In this document: in pieces, positions 8,160 to 17,500 of the stretch
How the letters are laid out: every line of letters begins with the position of its first letter
Position numbering within the stretch: position 1 is the stretch's first letter
Source of the DNA: Oscillospiraceae bacterium
GTDB lineage: Bacteria > Bacillota > Clostridia > Oscillospirales > Oscillospiraceae
Assembly (NCBI GenBank): GCA_024691985.1
Contig: JAILNC010000069.1
Location: forward strand, 1 to 49,463
Direction: 5' to 3'
Length of the DNA stretch: 49,463 nt
The notes under the pieces: model-generated
Databases searched by the model: none
What the model saw: the letters and a program-made list of their open reading frames with translations, nothing else
What the model was told of the DNA's origin: nothing
Program-made: the position numbers and the translations under genes

Positions 8160-9542
8160 CTATGCTACCCCTTCCTCATCCTTGGGATACAGCGGATCGT
8201 TGTAGTAGAAAGAAAACGCCTTATCTGTATAGCCGCCGAACTGCACGCGCAGCAGGGCGTAGCGGTCGGTGAATTCCCAGTCGTTATAGCGCCAGTGGTC
8301 GGTGGTGGGGTCCTGCCACACCCAGGTGTTGATCTCACACTTGGGGTTGAGGCGCCGCATCTCGTCGATCTGCTCGCGCGGGATCCCGGTCATCTGGCCG
8401 ATCCACAGACGCTCCAGCTCCGTCAGACCGTACAGGCAGGTCATATCGCGTATCTTCATGTTGGTGGCGATGTTCAGATGCCGCAGATTCTTGAGCCCCG
8501 CGAGCGGGCTGAGATCTTCACACTCGGTGTCGAACATCTCCAGGTATTCCAGGTTCGGACAGTCGGCCAGGGGCGAGCCGTCCGACCAGCTGCACATGCC
8601 GACGATAGCCACCTCGAGCTTCGGCATGCCGCGGATAAAGCTGATATCCGTGACGGCGCCGCTGTGGCCGATGTCCAGATACTTGACGTCGTGGCAGTAA
8701 TAGAGCTGGGCCACGTCGTCGTTATGGAGAATGCCGCCCTCGGAGGGCCTGGAGGCGAGGATCATTTCCACGTCCGTGCGCACGCTGTATTTCTCGCCGA
8801 AGTTGATGCGCCAGATGACCTTGGCGTCGGGGAAATCCTGATTCAGCTTCTCCAGCACCTCGTTGGACAGCCCGCAGGAGTCCATGTCGACCGTGCGCAG
8901 ATTGGGCATGTGGCCCATGACCTCGCGCACCGCGGCGCCGTTGTCCTTGACTTTGATGTAGCGGAGATTGAGCACGCTGTCGTCCAGATCGAACTCTTTT
9001 CCGTAGAGCGTGAATGTCCAGTGCAGAGCCGCCCCGGGCAGCAGAGCGCGGATCGCGTCGATATCGTCCATGCCGAGCTTGTTGCTCTCGTCCCCCAGAT
9101 CGACGCTGCGCAGCTCGGGCAGCAGGGCAAGCAGCTCGGCCGCCTGCCGGATCTGCTCGGCGTTCATGGCGCTCAGATCCGCGGTATACGCGTCGGAATC
9201 GAGCACGCTGCCGTCCGGCAGGGTGACGCTGAAGCTCACGTCCACATCCGGGTGCGCCTCGGCCCAGGCGGCGATCTCCGCGGCGTTCGCACTGCCGCGC
9301 AGATCCAGAAAGCGCAGATTCGGGAGCTTGTCAAGCTGCGCGGTCTCCCCGTCGTTCATCACGGCCGTGAGGCTGGACACGTTCGGATCGACCATCTGGC
9401 CGCCGATCACGATACTGCCGTCGGACGGCGTTTCGCCCTGCGTCTGCTGCCCGTCCCCTTGTTTGCCGCAGCCGCTCAGCAGCAGGCAGGCGGCAAGCAG
9501 GAGCAGGAAGCACACGCGTATGCGTGAAGGTGTTTTCTGCAT
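8160..9542 (-). CDS. Leucine-rich-repeat lipoprotein (paralogue 2 of 3)
   Basis: A 460-residue lipoprotein closely related to the downstream gene. The ATG at 9542 has GGAGG 8 nt upstream and gives a clean signal peptide (MQKTPSRIRVCFLLLLAACL) with lipobox LLSGC (Cys25). An in-frame ATG five codons earlier overlaps the ribosome site and is rejected. The shared motif YSVRTDVEMILASRPSEGG is followed by LRR units KLEVAIVGM, NLEYLEMF, NLRHLNIA and LERLWIGQ, and by the closing YYNDPLYPKD. Multiple VDLGDESN/LYGK-type segments in the N-terminal half suggest degenerate repeats. Second gene of the operon. Confidence 0.85.
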   Translation of the reverse strand: MQKTPSRIRVCFLLLLAACLLLSGCGKQGDGQQTQGETPSDGSIVIGGQMVDPNVSSLTAVMNDGETAQLDKLPNLRFLDLRGSANAAEIAAWAEAHPDVDVSFSVTLPDGSVLDSDAYTADLSAMNAEQIRQAAELLALLPELRSVDLGDESNKLGMDDIDAIRALLPGAALHWTFTLYGKEFDLDDSVLNLRYIKVKDNGAAVREVMGHMPNLRTVDMDSCGLSNEVLEKLNQDFPDAKVIWRINFGEKYSVRTDVEMILASRPSEGGILHNDDVAQLYYCHDVKYLDIGHSGAVTDISFIRGMPKLEVAIVGMCSWSDGSPLADCPNLEYLEMFDTECEDLSPLAGLKNLRHLNIATNMKIRDMTCLYGLTELERLWIGQMTGIPREQIDEMRRLNPKCEINTWVWQDPTTDHWRYNDWEFTDRYALLRVQFGGYTDKAFSFYYNDPLYPKDEEGVA

Positions 9543-9589
9543 GGAAATGTCCTCCATAGATCGAATCGGAAAATCGCGGGTCCGCCAGA

Positions 9590-11230
9590 CTACTCCAGAC
9601 CGTAGACCTGCTTGCCGAACTTGCCCTTGTACTCGTCCGGCGCCTCGAGACCGCAGAGCGGGTCGAGCCAGTAAAAGCTGTATTCCTGATAGTTGTAGCC
9701 GAGCTGCTCGCGCAGGAGCTCATGGCGGGGGACCCAGTAATACTTCGGGATCTCGGGGTCGTAGGCGGAGAAGCGCCAGGCGTTGCCGTGCGGATCCGAG
9801 GTCGTGGTGTCGATCCTGCAGCCGGGCGCGGCCGCCTGCATCTTCGCGACCTGCTCGGCCGGGACCGGGGTCTCGCAGCCGATCCAGAGCCGCTCCAGCT
9901 GCGTGACGCCGTAGAGCGGCGAGATGTCGGTGATCTCCGGGCAGCCGGCAATGTTGATGTGGCGCAGGGCCGTGTGTCCCTCCAGCGGGCTCAGATCGCG
10001 GATATCGGGACAGGAGTTGAGCTCCAGATACTCCAGATCGGCGCAGTTTTTCAGCGGGGAGATATCGCTCACGCCGGTCATGGCGATGATGAGGACCTCG
10101 AGCTTCGGCATGTACCTGGCAAAGTTAATGTCATACATCTCCTCGTTGTGACCGAGATCCAGGTATTTGACGTCCGTGCAGTACATGAGAGGCGTCGTGT
10201 CGGTGATCATGCCGCCGACGCTCGGCTTCGAGGCCAGGATGCGCTCCGTGTCGGTGCGCACACTGTAGCAGTCGCCGAACCAGACGCGCCAGACGACCTT
10301 GGTCTGCGGGAAGAGATCGCGGATCGCGGTCAGCGCCCCGTCCGAAACGCCGGTGCTGTCCATGTCCAGAACGGTGCAGCGGTTCATGCAGCTGAGCACC
10401 GGGTAGAGGGCCGCGCCCTCGTCGTCGATCTGAATGCCGCGGAAGTCCAGCTTCTCCGCGTCCAGATCCAGCTCCTGCCCGTAGAGCGTGAAGCGATAGG
10501 AGAACTTCGCCCCCGGCGCGCTCGCCTTGAGCAGGGCGATATCCTCCCACCCGAGCTGACTGCTCTCCTGCGAGCCGAGCTCAACGGTCCTGAGATCGTC
10601 CATCTGCCCGAGGGCCATGGCCGCGGCGCGGGCGTCCTCATGCCCCAGCGCGGAGAGGTCGACGTCCGTGGAGGCGCTGTCCACCCGCTGTCCGCCGAGG
10701 ATGGCGGAGAATTCCAGCTGCATGTCCGGGAAAAGCTCGTGGATGCGCAGCAGATCCTGCAGCGTCAGCCGATCGCCGCCGACCTCGCCCAGACGGAGCG
10801 TGTGCAGCCTTTTGGCATAGGGGAGCACCCCCAGCGTCTCCGACAGGTTCCCGACGTCGACCCAGCTCAGATCCAGCACCTCGTCCCGGCTGTCGAAGCT
10901 CTTTCCGTTCGGCAGGGGGATACTGAAGCTGACCTCCGTCTCCGGATGCTTCTCAGCCCAGGCGGCGATCTCCTGATAGCAGCTGCTGCCGCGCAGGTCG
11001 GCGCTCTTCAGATTTTGGAACTTGTCCAGCTCCTCCACGTCCCAGCGGGATATGCAGGCCGTGACGCTCTCGGCGGAGGCCGGATATTTCTCCCCGCCGA
11101 GCCGGATCGTCCCGCCGCCGAACATGGGGGCGAAGGCCTCCGTCATGGCGGGGGCGGGATTGAAGTATACAAAAACAAACAGCGCCGCAAGAACAAGCAG
11201 CACCAGAAGCAGCCACAACAGTTTCTTCAA
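9590..11230 (-). CDS. Leucine-rich-repeat membrane-anchored protein (paralogue 1 of 3)
   Basis: First gene of the LRR operon, 546 residues. Its N-terminus KKLLWLLLVLLVLAALFVFV is an uncleaved anchor without a lipobox, unlike the two paralogues. The TTG at 11230 is chosen because GAGGAG sits 9 nt upstream; the earlier ATG at 11254 has no ribosome site and its codons contain that GAGGAG. The protein has two N-terminal copies of the LYG..LDL.. module (about 160-290), then YSVRTDTERILASKPSVGGM, LRR units (KLEVLIIAM, DLEYLELN, ALRHINIAG, LERLWIGC) and a SFYWLDPLCG tail. It is extracytoplasmic; function unknown. Confidence 0.83.
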   Translation of the reverse strand: MKKLLWLLLVLLVLAALFVFVYFNPAPAMTEAFAPMFGGGTIRLGGEKYPASAESVTACISRWDVEELDKFQNLKSADLRGSSCYQEIAAWAEKHPETEVSFSIPLPNGKSFDSRDEVLDLSWVDVGNLSETLGVLPYAKRLHTLRLGEVGGDRLTLQDLLRIHELFPDMQLEFSAILGGQRVDSASTDVDLSALGHEDARAAAMALGQMDDLRTVELGSQESSQLGWEDIALLKASAPGAKFSYRFTLYGQELDLDAEKLDFRGIQIDDEGAALYPVLSCMNRCTVLDMDSTGVSDGALTAIRDLFPQTKVVWRVWFGDCYSVRTDTERILASKPSVGGMITDTTPLMYCTDVKYLDLGHNEEMYDINFARYMPKLEVLIIAMTGVSDISPLKNCADLEYLELNSCPDIRDLSPLEGHTALRHINIAGCPEITDISPLYGVTQLERLWIGCETPVPAEQVAKMQAAAPGCRIDTTTSDPHGNAWRFSAYDPEIPKYYWVPRHELLREQLGYNYQEYSFYWLDPLCGLEAPDEYKGKFGKQVYGLE

Positions 11231-11272
11231 GCCAGATATCTCCTCGAGCACCATATTCTACTGCAATTTTAC

Positions 11273-11301
11273 AGTATAGCATGGGAGAGGAACGATTGCA
11301 A
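11273..11301 (-). promoter_or_regulatory. Promoter of LRR-nadE operon
   Basis: Minus-strand -35 TTGCAA (11296-11301), a 17-bp spacer, then -10 TATACT (11273-11278) preceded by TGC, an extended -10. It lies about 43 nt before the TTG start, and one transcript can cover all four genes to the terminator at 5909-5948. Confidence 0.75.
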
Positions 11302-11336
11302 GAACAACGGACGGCGAAAATAATGCCTGCCGCGCC

Positions 11337-11365
11337 TTGTTCTCCGCGGGAAAACGTGATATACT
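11337..11365 (+). promoter_or_regulatory. Promoter of acyltransferase-PAP2 pair
   Basis: TTGTTC (11337-11342), a 17-bp spacer and TATACT (11360-11365), 50 nt before the ATG at 11416. It is divergent from the LRR operon promoter 36 bp away. Confidence 0.6.
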
Positions 11366-11415
11366 ACGCGAAGCCGACAGGCTCTTTCCTGTCCGGGGAG
11401 AAGGGAGGCGCAGGC

Positions 11416-12192
11416 ATGCAGGAGAAAAAGACAACGCTGATCTACAAGATCATCTGCTGGTTCGTGCGGCTGTTCACCCCGCGCTACCGGGTCCTGGGCG
11501 CGGAAAACCTGCCGGACGGGCCCTGCATCATCGTCGGCAACCACTCCCAGATGCTCGGCCCCATCGCGGGCGAGCTGCACATGCCGGGCAAGCCGTATAT
11601 ATGGTGCGCCGGCGAGATGATGAAGTGGAAAGAGGTCCATGCCTACGCCTATCAGGACTTCTGGTCGGGCAAGCCCAAGGCCTTCCGCTGGTTTTACCGC
11701 CTGCTCAGCTATCTGATCACGCCGCTGGCCGTCTGCCTGTTCAACAACGCCCGCACCGTCCCCGTCTACCACGACACCCGTCTGATCACGGCCTACCGCC
11801 GCTCCATCGAGCTGATGCAGCAGGGGCGCCGCATCCTCATTTTCCCCGAGTGCTACGAGGAGCACAACAACATCGTGCACGGCTTTCAGGACAAGTTCAT
11901 CGATCTCGCCCGCTTCTATTACAAGAAAACCGGCGAGGCGGTCTCCTTCGTGCCCGTGTACCTCGCGCCGCGCCTCGGGACGATGAGCTTCGGCGCTCCG
12001 CTGCCCTTCGATCCCACAGCGCCGATCGCCGAGGAACGGCGGCGCCTGTGCGCCGGGCTCATGGACGCCATCACGGAGATGGCCGTCTCCCAGCCGCTGC
12101 ACACCGTGATCCCCTACCCCAACATTCCCAAACGCGACTATCCCAAAAATCTCCCGCTCGAGGTCTATGATCATGAAAAGACAGAGGATTGA
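11416..12192 (+). CDS. PlsC-like lysophospholipid acyltransferase, atypical active site
   Basis: A 258-residue member of the LPLAT/PlsC superfamily. The start ATG at 11416 has GGGAGG 8 nt upstream; the longer frame is non-coding. The catalytic box appears as NHSQMLGP: His43 is present, but the aspartate four residues further on in HxxxxD is replaced by Gly48. The second box is FPECYEEH instead of FPEGTR (Pro144, Glu145). The membrane-associated segment is at about residues 92-112. The altered boxes suggest a different acyl acceptor or donor, or a non-canonical catalytic arrangement. It overlaps a PAP2 gene, so a lipid or glycolipid role is likely. Confidence 0.82.
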   Translation: MQEKKTTLIYKIICWFVRLFTPRYRVLGAENLPDGPCIIVGNHSQMLGPIAGELHMPGKPYIWCAGEMMKWKEVHAYAYQDFWSGKPKAFRWFYRLLSYLITPLAVCLFNNARTVPVYHDTRLITAYRRSIELMQQGRRILIFPECYEEHNNIVHGFQDKFIDLARFYYKKTGEAVSFVPVYLAPRLGTMSFGAPLPFDPTAPIAEERRRLCAGLMDAITEMAVSQPLHTVIPYPNIPKRDYPKNLPLEVYDHEKTED

Positions 12193-12844
12193 CTACAGCG
12201 GCTTCAGGCTCTCCCGTATCAATGAGCCGCAGTTCCGGCATCTCAAGCTGCTCTGGGGATGGGTCTTCTACTTTGTGATGTATTTTCTCACGGAGAACCT
12301 GATCCCGCCCGAGCGCTGCCACGTCATGCACTGTGCGCTCGACGACCTCATCCCCTTCAACGAGTTCTTCCTGATCTTCTACGCCGGCTGGTACTTCCTG
12401 GTCCTCGGCTTTGTGCTGTATTACCTCCTCTACGACGCCGAGCAGTTCTCCAGGCTCCAGGTCTTTATCATCGTCACGCAGGTCGTGGCCATGGCGATCT
12501 ATATCATCTGGCCCAGCCGTCAGGATCTGCGCCCCGCGGTCTTCCCGCGGCAGAACATTCTGACCGCCCTGATGGGCTACATATACTCCTTCGACACCAG
12601 CACGGGCGTATGTCCCTCGCTGCATGTGGCCTACTCGCTCGGCATCCTGTCGGTGGGGCTGAAGGACAGGTTTATGCCCGTGTGGGGCAAGGCGCTGCTC
12701 ACGTTCTTCGTGCTGATGGTCTGCGTCGCCGTCTGCTTCGTCAAGCAGCACTCCGTGCTCGACGTGCTGGCCGCGCTGCCGGTCTGCCTGCTGGCGGAAT
12801 ACCTGACCTTCCACGTGGTTTTCCCCGACAAAACGAAGGCCTGA
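12173..12844 (+). CDS. PAP2-family membrane phosphatase
   Basis: A 223-residue integral membrane protein with about six hydrophobic segments. The C-terminal half carries PAP2 boxes: CPSLHVAYS (C147-H151), standing for the PSGH motif, and KQHSVLDVLA (H193, D197), standing for the final His-Asp motif. The pattern resembles the inositolphosphorylceramide-synthase-like branch of PAP2 more than PgpB. It probably dephosphorylates or transfers a lipid phosphate at the outer membrane face. The ATG at 12173 has GAGG 9 nt upstream; an ATG two codons earlier is too close. It overlaps the acyltransferase gene by 20 nt, so the two are co-translated. Confidence 0.82.
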   Translation: MKRQRIDYSGFRLSRINEPQFRHLKLLWGWVFYFVMYFLTENLIPPERCHVMHCALDDLIPFNEFFLIFYAGWYFLVLGFVLYYLLYDAEQFSRLQVFIIVTQVVAMAIYIIWPSRQDLRPAVFPRQNILTALMGYIYSFDTSTGVCPSLHVAYSLGILSVGLKDRFMPVWGKALLTFFVLMVCVAVCFVKQHSVLDVLAALPVCLLAEYLTFHVVFPDKTKA

Positions 12845-12915
12845 ACACGTTTCATCCTCTGCCCCGGACGGCGGAAACGCCCCGCGCGGAGGGTGAAAAA
12901 ATGTAAAAATCACTC

Positions 12916-12944
12916 TTGACAAACAAAGTGGCATTTGCTATTAT
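12916..12944 (+). promoter_or_regulatory. tRNA operon promoter
   Basis: Consensus TTGACA (12916-12921), a 17-bp spacer and TATTAT (12939-12944) end 11 nt before the tRNA-Asp 5' end, as expected for a strong stable-RNA promoter. Confidence 0.85.
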
Positions 12945-12955
12945 ATCCACGCTGT

Positions 12956-13032
12956 GGCCGGGTAGTTCAGTCGGTTAGAACGCCGGCCTGTCACGCCGGA
13001 GGTCGAGGGTGCAAGTCCCTTCTCGGTCGCCA
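12956..13032 (+). tRNA. tRNA-Asp (GTC)
   Basis: A full cloverleaf with 7-bp acceptor stem GGCCGGG/CTCGGTC including two G-T pairs. The D-arm has GTTCAGTCGGTTAGAA, the anticodon stem CCGGC/GCCGG shows GTC at 12990-12992, and the T-arm is GAGGGTGCAAGTCCCTT. The discriminator G is the aspartate identity base and CCA is encoded. Confidence 0.96.
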
Positions 13033-13066
13033 CAAATATGCCCCTTTTTCAAGGGGCATATAATTT

Positions 13067-13137
<71 letters not shown>

Positions 13138-13142
<5 letters not shown>

Positions 13143-13182
13143 AAACAAAAGCCAGCTCACAGAGCTGGCTTTTGTTTTGGAG
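13138..13182 (+). terminator. tRNA operon terminator overlapping the tRNA 3' end
   Basis: A long perfect stem CTCCAAAACAAAAGCCAGCTC/GAGCTGGCTTTTG... with an ACA loop. Its outer five base pairs use the CTCCA at the 3' end of tRNA-Thr. The T-rich right arm is the usual terminator sequence. Confidence 0.8.
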
Positions 13183-13183
13183 C

Positions 13184-13400
13184 AAGTTTGCTTCGCAAAC
13201 TTATCCGCGCGGCGGGGTTATTGGACGTGAAAGACACCCCTCCTGGGTTTCTTTCACAATATCTTCCTTCCCGAAGTTTTCGAATTCCCGACAGCTATGG
13301 TGTTTATGCTGTACATGCAAACGAGGCATCCCGTTCGGGGTGCCTCGTTTGCATTCAGTCGACAACCGTATTCGAACCGGGGAGCTCCCGCGCGAAGCGC
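13184..13400. repeat. Cluster of hairpins and a tRNA-tail-like remnant
   Basis: This 290-nt gene-free stretch holds three more palindromes: AAGTTTGC-TTC-GCAAACTT (13184-13202), GTGAAAGA...TCTTTCAC (13227-13257) and ATGCAAACGAGGCA...TGCCTCGTTTGCAT (13315-13354). On the minus strand, 13365-13392 reads CCCCGGTTCGAATACGG, like a tRNA T-arm, but no full tRNA is attached. The 13315 hairpin resembles those at 18836 and 20912. Confidence 0.6.
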
Positions 13401-13429
13401 GTCAATTCCAACAGCGAAGCCCCGCGTAT

Positions 13430-14197
13430 CTAAAAAGCAGTTTCCCGCAGAATCACGATCTCTTCGCCGTCTTTCGGAATGAGCAGCTGCTCCGGGCTGA
13501 CCCCGGCAGCGTCCGCCGCTTCGCGCAGCGACTTGCGGGTCACGGTGCAGTGGTCGCAGCACTCCATGTGGATCGCGATGACCTTCGCGTTCGGCGCGGC
13601 TTTGCACACCTCGATCACCTGGGCTGCATCCATCACGATCAGCTCGCCGTTCCAGAGCGCCCCGCCCGCGTGCACGACGATCACTTCCGGCATGAAGACG
13701 TCGATCGCGTGCTTCACCGCTTCGTACCAGACCGTGTCGCCGGCCCAGTAGACGGTGGGTTCGCCCGCCGCGGAAAACACGATGCCGCTCGCCTCCCCCA
13801 TGTCCGCGAGGACTTCGGGAGACGTCCCGTGCCTGGCAGGGACTCTTCGCATCGCCACCCCGTTGAACAGGCCTCCTTCCTCCAGCGGCCGCACGTCTTT
13901 GAACCCGGCCAGCAGTTCATGACCCGCCTCTGACGGCTGGCAGAACACCGGATGAGCCTTGTCCAGGGCTTCCGCCGCCGCGGCGTCGAAGTGGTCGGAG
14001 TGGATGTGCGAGATCACGACGGCGTCTGTACGGCTCTCGGCCTCCCGCATCATGCAGGGCATGTCGACGAGGGGGCTGCGCCTTTCTCCCGCATAAGACG
14101 GCCCCGTGCCTTTTTTCGCGAAAGCCGGGTCCAGCAGGAAGACGGAGCCTCCGTAGGAGAGCCTGGCCGTCGCGTTCCGGATGAGTTGATATTTCAC
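13430..14197 (-). CDS. MBL-fold metal-dependent hydrolase
   Basis: A 255-residue metallo-beta-lactamase-fold protein of the UlaG/RomA-like type. The metal box SHIHSDHFD (H64, H66, D68, H69) is intact, with later ligands in RVPARHG, YWAGDTVWYE and IAIHMECCDH. The substrate is unknown; relatives are L-ascorbate-6-phosphate lactonase-like or nucleic-acid/phosphoester enzymes. It starts at a GTG (14197) with GGAGGTGA 9 nt upstream. It is single, running convergently towards the tRNA operon and divergently from the large secreted protein. Confidence 0.88.
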   Translation of the reverse strand: MKYQLIRNATARLSYGGSVFLLDPAFAKKGTGPSYAGERRSPLVDMPCMMREAESRTDAVVISHIHSDHFDAAAAEALDKAHPVFCQPSEAGHELLAGFKDVRPLEEGGLFNGVAMRRVPARHGTSPEVLADMGEASGIVFSAAGEPTVYWAGDTVWYEAVKHAIDVFMPEVIVVHAGGALWNGELIVMDAAQVIEVCKAAPNAKVIAIHMECCDHCTVTRKSLREAADAAGVSPEQLLIPKDGEEIVILRETAF

Positions 14198-14394
14198 AGG
14201 TCGTCACCTCCGCTGCTGCAGCAGCTTGTATCCCTAATGTATCACTTTTCCTGTCTGTTGTCGAGGCATGTTGTCGGGCTCTCCTGATTTCAAACAGGGA
14301 GAGTACATCCCGCCCGATTTCAAAGGGGCTTTATTATTATTTCTCAGCCATCCCGGGCGCGCCCCAAGCCGTTCCATTCTGTTCCAGAATTTTC

Positions 14395-14438
14395 TTGACT
14401 TTTCCAGTATGTATACTTTCCAGTATGTATACTATAAT
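14395..14438 (+). promoter_or_regulatory. Candidate phase-variable promoter with 16-bp tandem repeat
   Basis: TTGACT (14395-14400) and TATAAT (14433-14438) flank two exact tandem copies of TTTCCAGTATGTATAC (14401-14416 and 14417-14432). The present spacer is 32 bp, too long for sigma-70 recognition; with one copy it would be exactly 16 bp. The transcript would lead to the ATG at 14528. The rest of the 14198-14527 gap shows only short AT-rich stretches. Confidence 0.65.
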
Positions 14439-14527
14439 AGATAAGATATCATGGTAGATTATGGTAAAATGGTTGGAGTATCGGCTCCGACCGAATTCCG
14501 GATTCTCTTCATCAGGAGGAAGCTGAC

Positions 14528-17500
14528 ATGAAGCAATGGAAGCGCGTTCTCTCCCTCACCCTATGCCTGGTTTTGATCGGGGGCTTTTTCCCGGCCCGTG
14601 CCTTTGCTGAGGACGGGATCGAAATCAATGAGGATACCTCGACGACCCCGCCGACGATCACCGATGTGACGGTCACCTCCGGCGAACACACGGTCAGCAG
14701 CGACGTCACCGGCAGCGTCTCGGTAAGTCCGGCGGCCGGCGGCTCCGCCTCCGTCACGGTGGAAGGGGCTGTGGGCACTCTCTCCGTGGAAAGCACCGCC
14801 GGCGGCAGCGCCAACGCCACGACCGGAGACCTGGAGTACTCCCTCCGTGTCAGCAGTGACGGGGGCTCCGCGGAGTTCGCCACCGGGGCCGTTTCAGAGG
14901 AAATATATATCGAAGCGAACAACGGCGGCTCCGTGGAAGGCACGGTCGACGGCGACTTTGTCAGCGACGTCGAGGGCGGCGTCGAGGTGATCGCGGATAA
15001 CGGGAGCCAGATCACCCTCGCTGTGACAGGCAGCGTGGACGGCTTTGTCCTTGTTGACGCACACAACCAAAGCTCGGTGGAGATCATCACCGGAGACGTC
15101 TCAGAGCACATAGAGCGCACGGACTCCGGCACCATTTTCGTGACGAGCGCTTCCGGCTCCTCCTCCAGCGTGACGGCCGGCAATGTGGATGGCGTCGTCC
15201 TCTCCTATACCTTTCCCACGAGCAACTCCTCGAACTCCTATCCCGACGAGGCCCAGGGGCATTCGACCGTTCAGGTGAACGGCTCCGTCTCCCAGTGGAC
15301 ATATTGCGATTCTTACGAGTATGACGAAGAAACCAATACAAATACCACCATCTATTCCAAGCCCAACGGCAAGGTGGTATTCAAAGAAGTATCTTCGCGC
15401 GGAAGCGACGGCAGCCGCACCGATTCGTATTATGACGGCGACGGCCAGCTGCTGGTGCGATACGAGTGGGACGGGAACACCAATAAGTATTATAACGGCG
15501 CAGGTGAATTGATTTCCTCAGCAGAGTATTACGCGATTTACGAGTCGTATGAAAACTATGTGCAAACGCACGAATCTTTCGAACACTCCGCTATTGTGGC
15601 CGCGGGGACGGATTCTTCCGTCAACGTGACCGGGAGCGTGGACGTCGCGCTGTTTACCGAAGAATCGTCCTGCCTCGAGGACCGCGATCTCGCGGAGCTC
15701 GGCCTGAGTAATTACGATTACTATGGGGCCGGTTATGCCGCCGTCATCGCGGCTGACGGCAGCGTCAAGGTCGGCGAGGATCTGAACCTCAGCATCGACT
15801 TCGAAGAAGACAACGATCGCTACGGCGAGTATATCTGCATCTCCGGCGCGCTGCTGGACGGCACCGCAACCGTGGAGATCAACGGAGACGTCAATGCGTC
15901 GGTCGGCACGAATCCTTTCACCGTCATCCTCCCCGGCGACACCCGCATCGACCCCAACGCTTATTTCTTTGAGGCCTCCGCGCTGAGCCATCACACCATC
16001 GGCGTCAACAACGAAGGCGGCAAGGCCACAGTCGGCGGGGACGTCAACGTGACCGAGAGCCAGTACGGCATCGGCCTCGACACCGGCAAGAAGTATGTCG
16101 TCAACGCAAACGGCAGGCAGGACCTGGACCTGGACATTGAAAACCTCCAGGAATTCGTTCTCAACTACCTCGGGCTGGAAGGCTCCGAATACGATCTGTC
16201 GAGCAGCTTCCCGGAGGGCTTTTTCGACGGGCTTGCCGATCTTATCGCAGAGGTGGCCGCCATCGCCCGGGATCCGGGCAGCGCGGATGCCGCATACAAC
16301 GCGGAGGAATACTTCGCCGCGCCGCTGCCGACCGATTCCGTGACCACGGTGGCCGGCGACGTCAGCGCCGCCGGCGGCATGTACGCCAAGGGCATGTACG
16401 TCCGCTCCAACGGCGACGTCACGGTGAACGGGAACGTCGAATCCGGCAACCTGGGCTTTACGGAAGAACAGCTCCTCACAGACGAGTATCTTGAGGCGGC
16501 AAACAACGACTGGACTTCACAGTTCCATTATTACGTAGCGTATGACGACAACGATCAGATCCTGCAGGCGGTAGAGTGGGATGAATACGGTTACCCCACC
16601 AAGGTCGTCGATGAAAACGGACAGGAGCTTGAAAGCGGGAGCTGGAACTACCGGCAGGCCGAGCACGTCTCGGAGCTGACGGATGAACAGAAGGCCAGAC
16701 TGACGGATATGACCGGCATCCACAACCAGGGCATCGTTGTGCAGGGCTACTCCGGCTGGCTCTCCGACGAGACCCGCCAGGCCATCTACGATGTGATCAA
16801 GGATCAGGATTATTACGGATCCCCCGTCTGGAGCTATTACTACGGGAGCGAGAACTTCCTCCCCTCGGACGTAGTCCTGGAGAGCGGGAGCTATTTCTAC
16901 GACGGCAACGGACATGACATGTCCCCGGATGAGGCTTTCTGGACGGCCATGGCGAAGGCCATCCTCGCGGACGGCGACGCGGCCAAGGCCACGGTCGAGG
17001 GCGACGTCTCGGCCTACGGCGCGCTGGTGACCAAGGGCGTCGCCAACTACGACGGCGACGTCACGGTCGGCGGCCAGCTCAGCGCCGACGGTCAGTCCGC
17101 GGTCGGCATCCTCTCCGTCGGCGACGACGCCGTCGCCTCCGTGGGCAAAGGCATCACCGTCTCGGGCGTCAGCAGCGCGGCGGGCATCGCCTCCCTCGGC
17201 GGTATGACCGCGCTCACCGGTGATCTGGCCGTGACGAGCGAGGAACACGCCACGGGCCTTCTGGTCCGCGCGGGCGAGGTACGCGTGGACGGCGACGTCA
17301 CGGTGGACGCGGAAAACGGAACCGGCATCAAGACCTTCTCCCTTGACAACGGCGCTCTCGCCCTCATGGCGATGATGATGCAGGGTGGACAAGGCGGTTA
17401 TCCGACCTACTACGAAGCCGTTTGGAACTGCATCAACCGCTATGCGGACGGTATGGCCCCCGGCGAGATCCTTCCCTATTTCTTCGCTGAGGACGAATCT

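Noticed and set aside
11231-11254. ATG at 11254 as start of the first LRR gene
   Set aside because: No ribosome site precedes it, and the GAGGAG inside its first codons is ideally placed for the TTG at 11230.
13365-13392. Functional tRNA on the minus strand
   Set aside because: Only a T-arm-like stretch is present; no acceptor, D or anticodon arm can be built around it.
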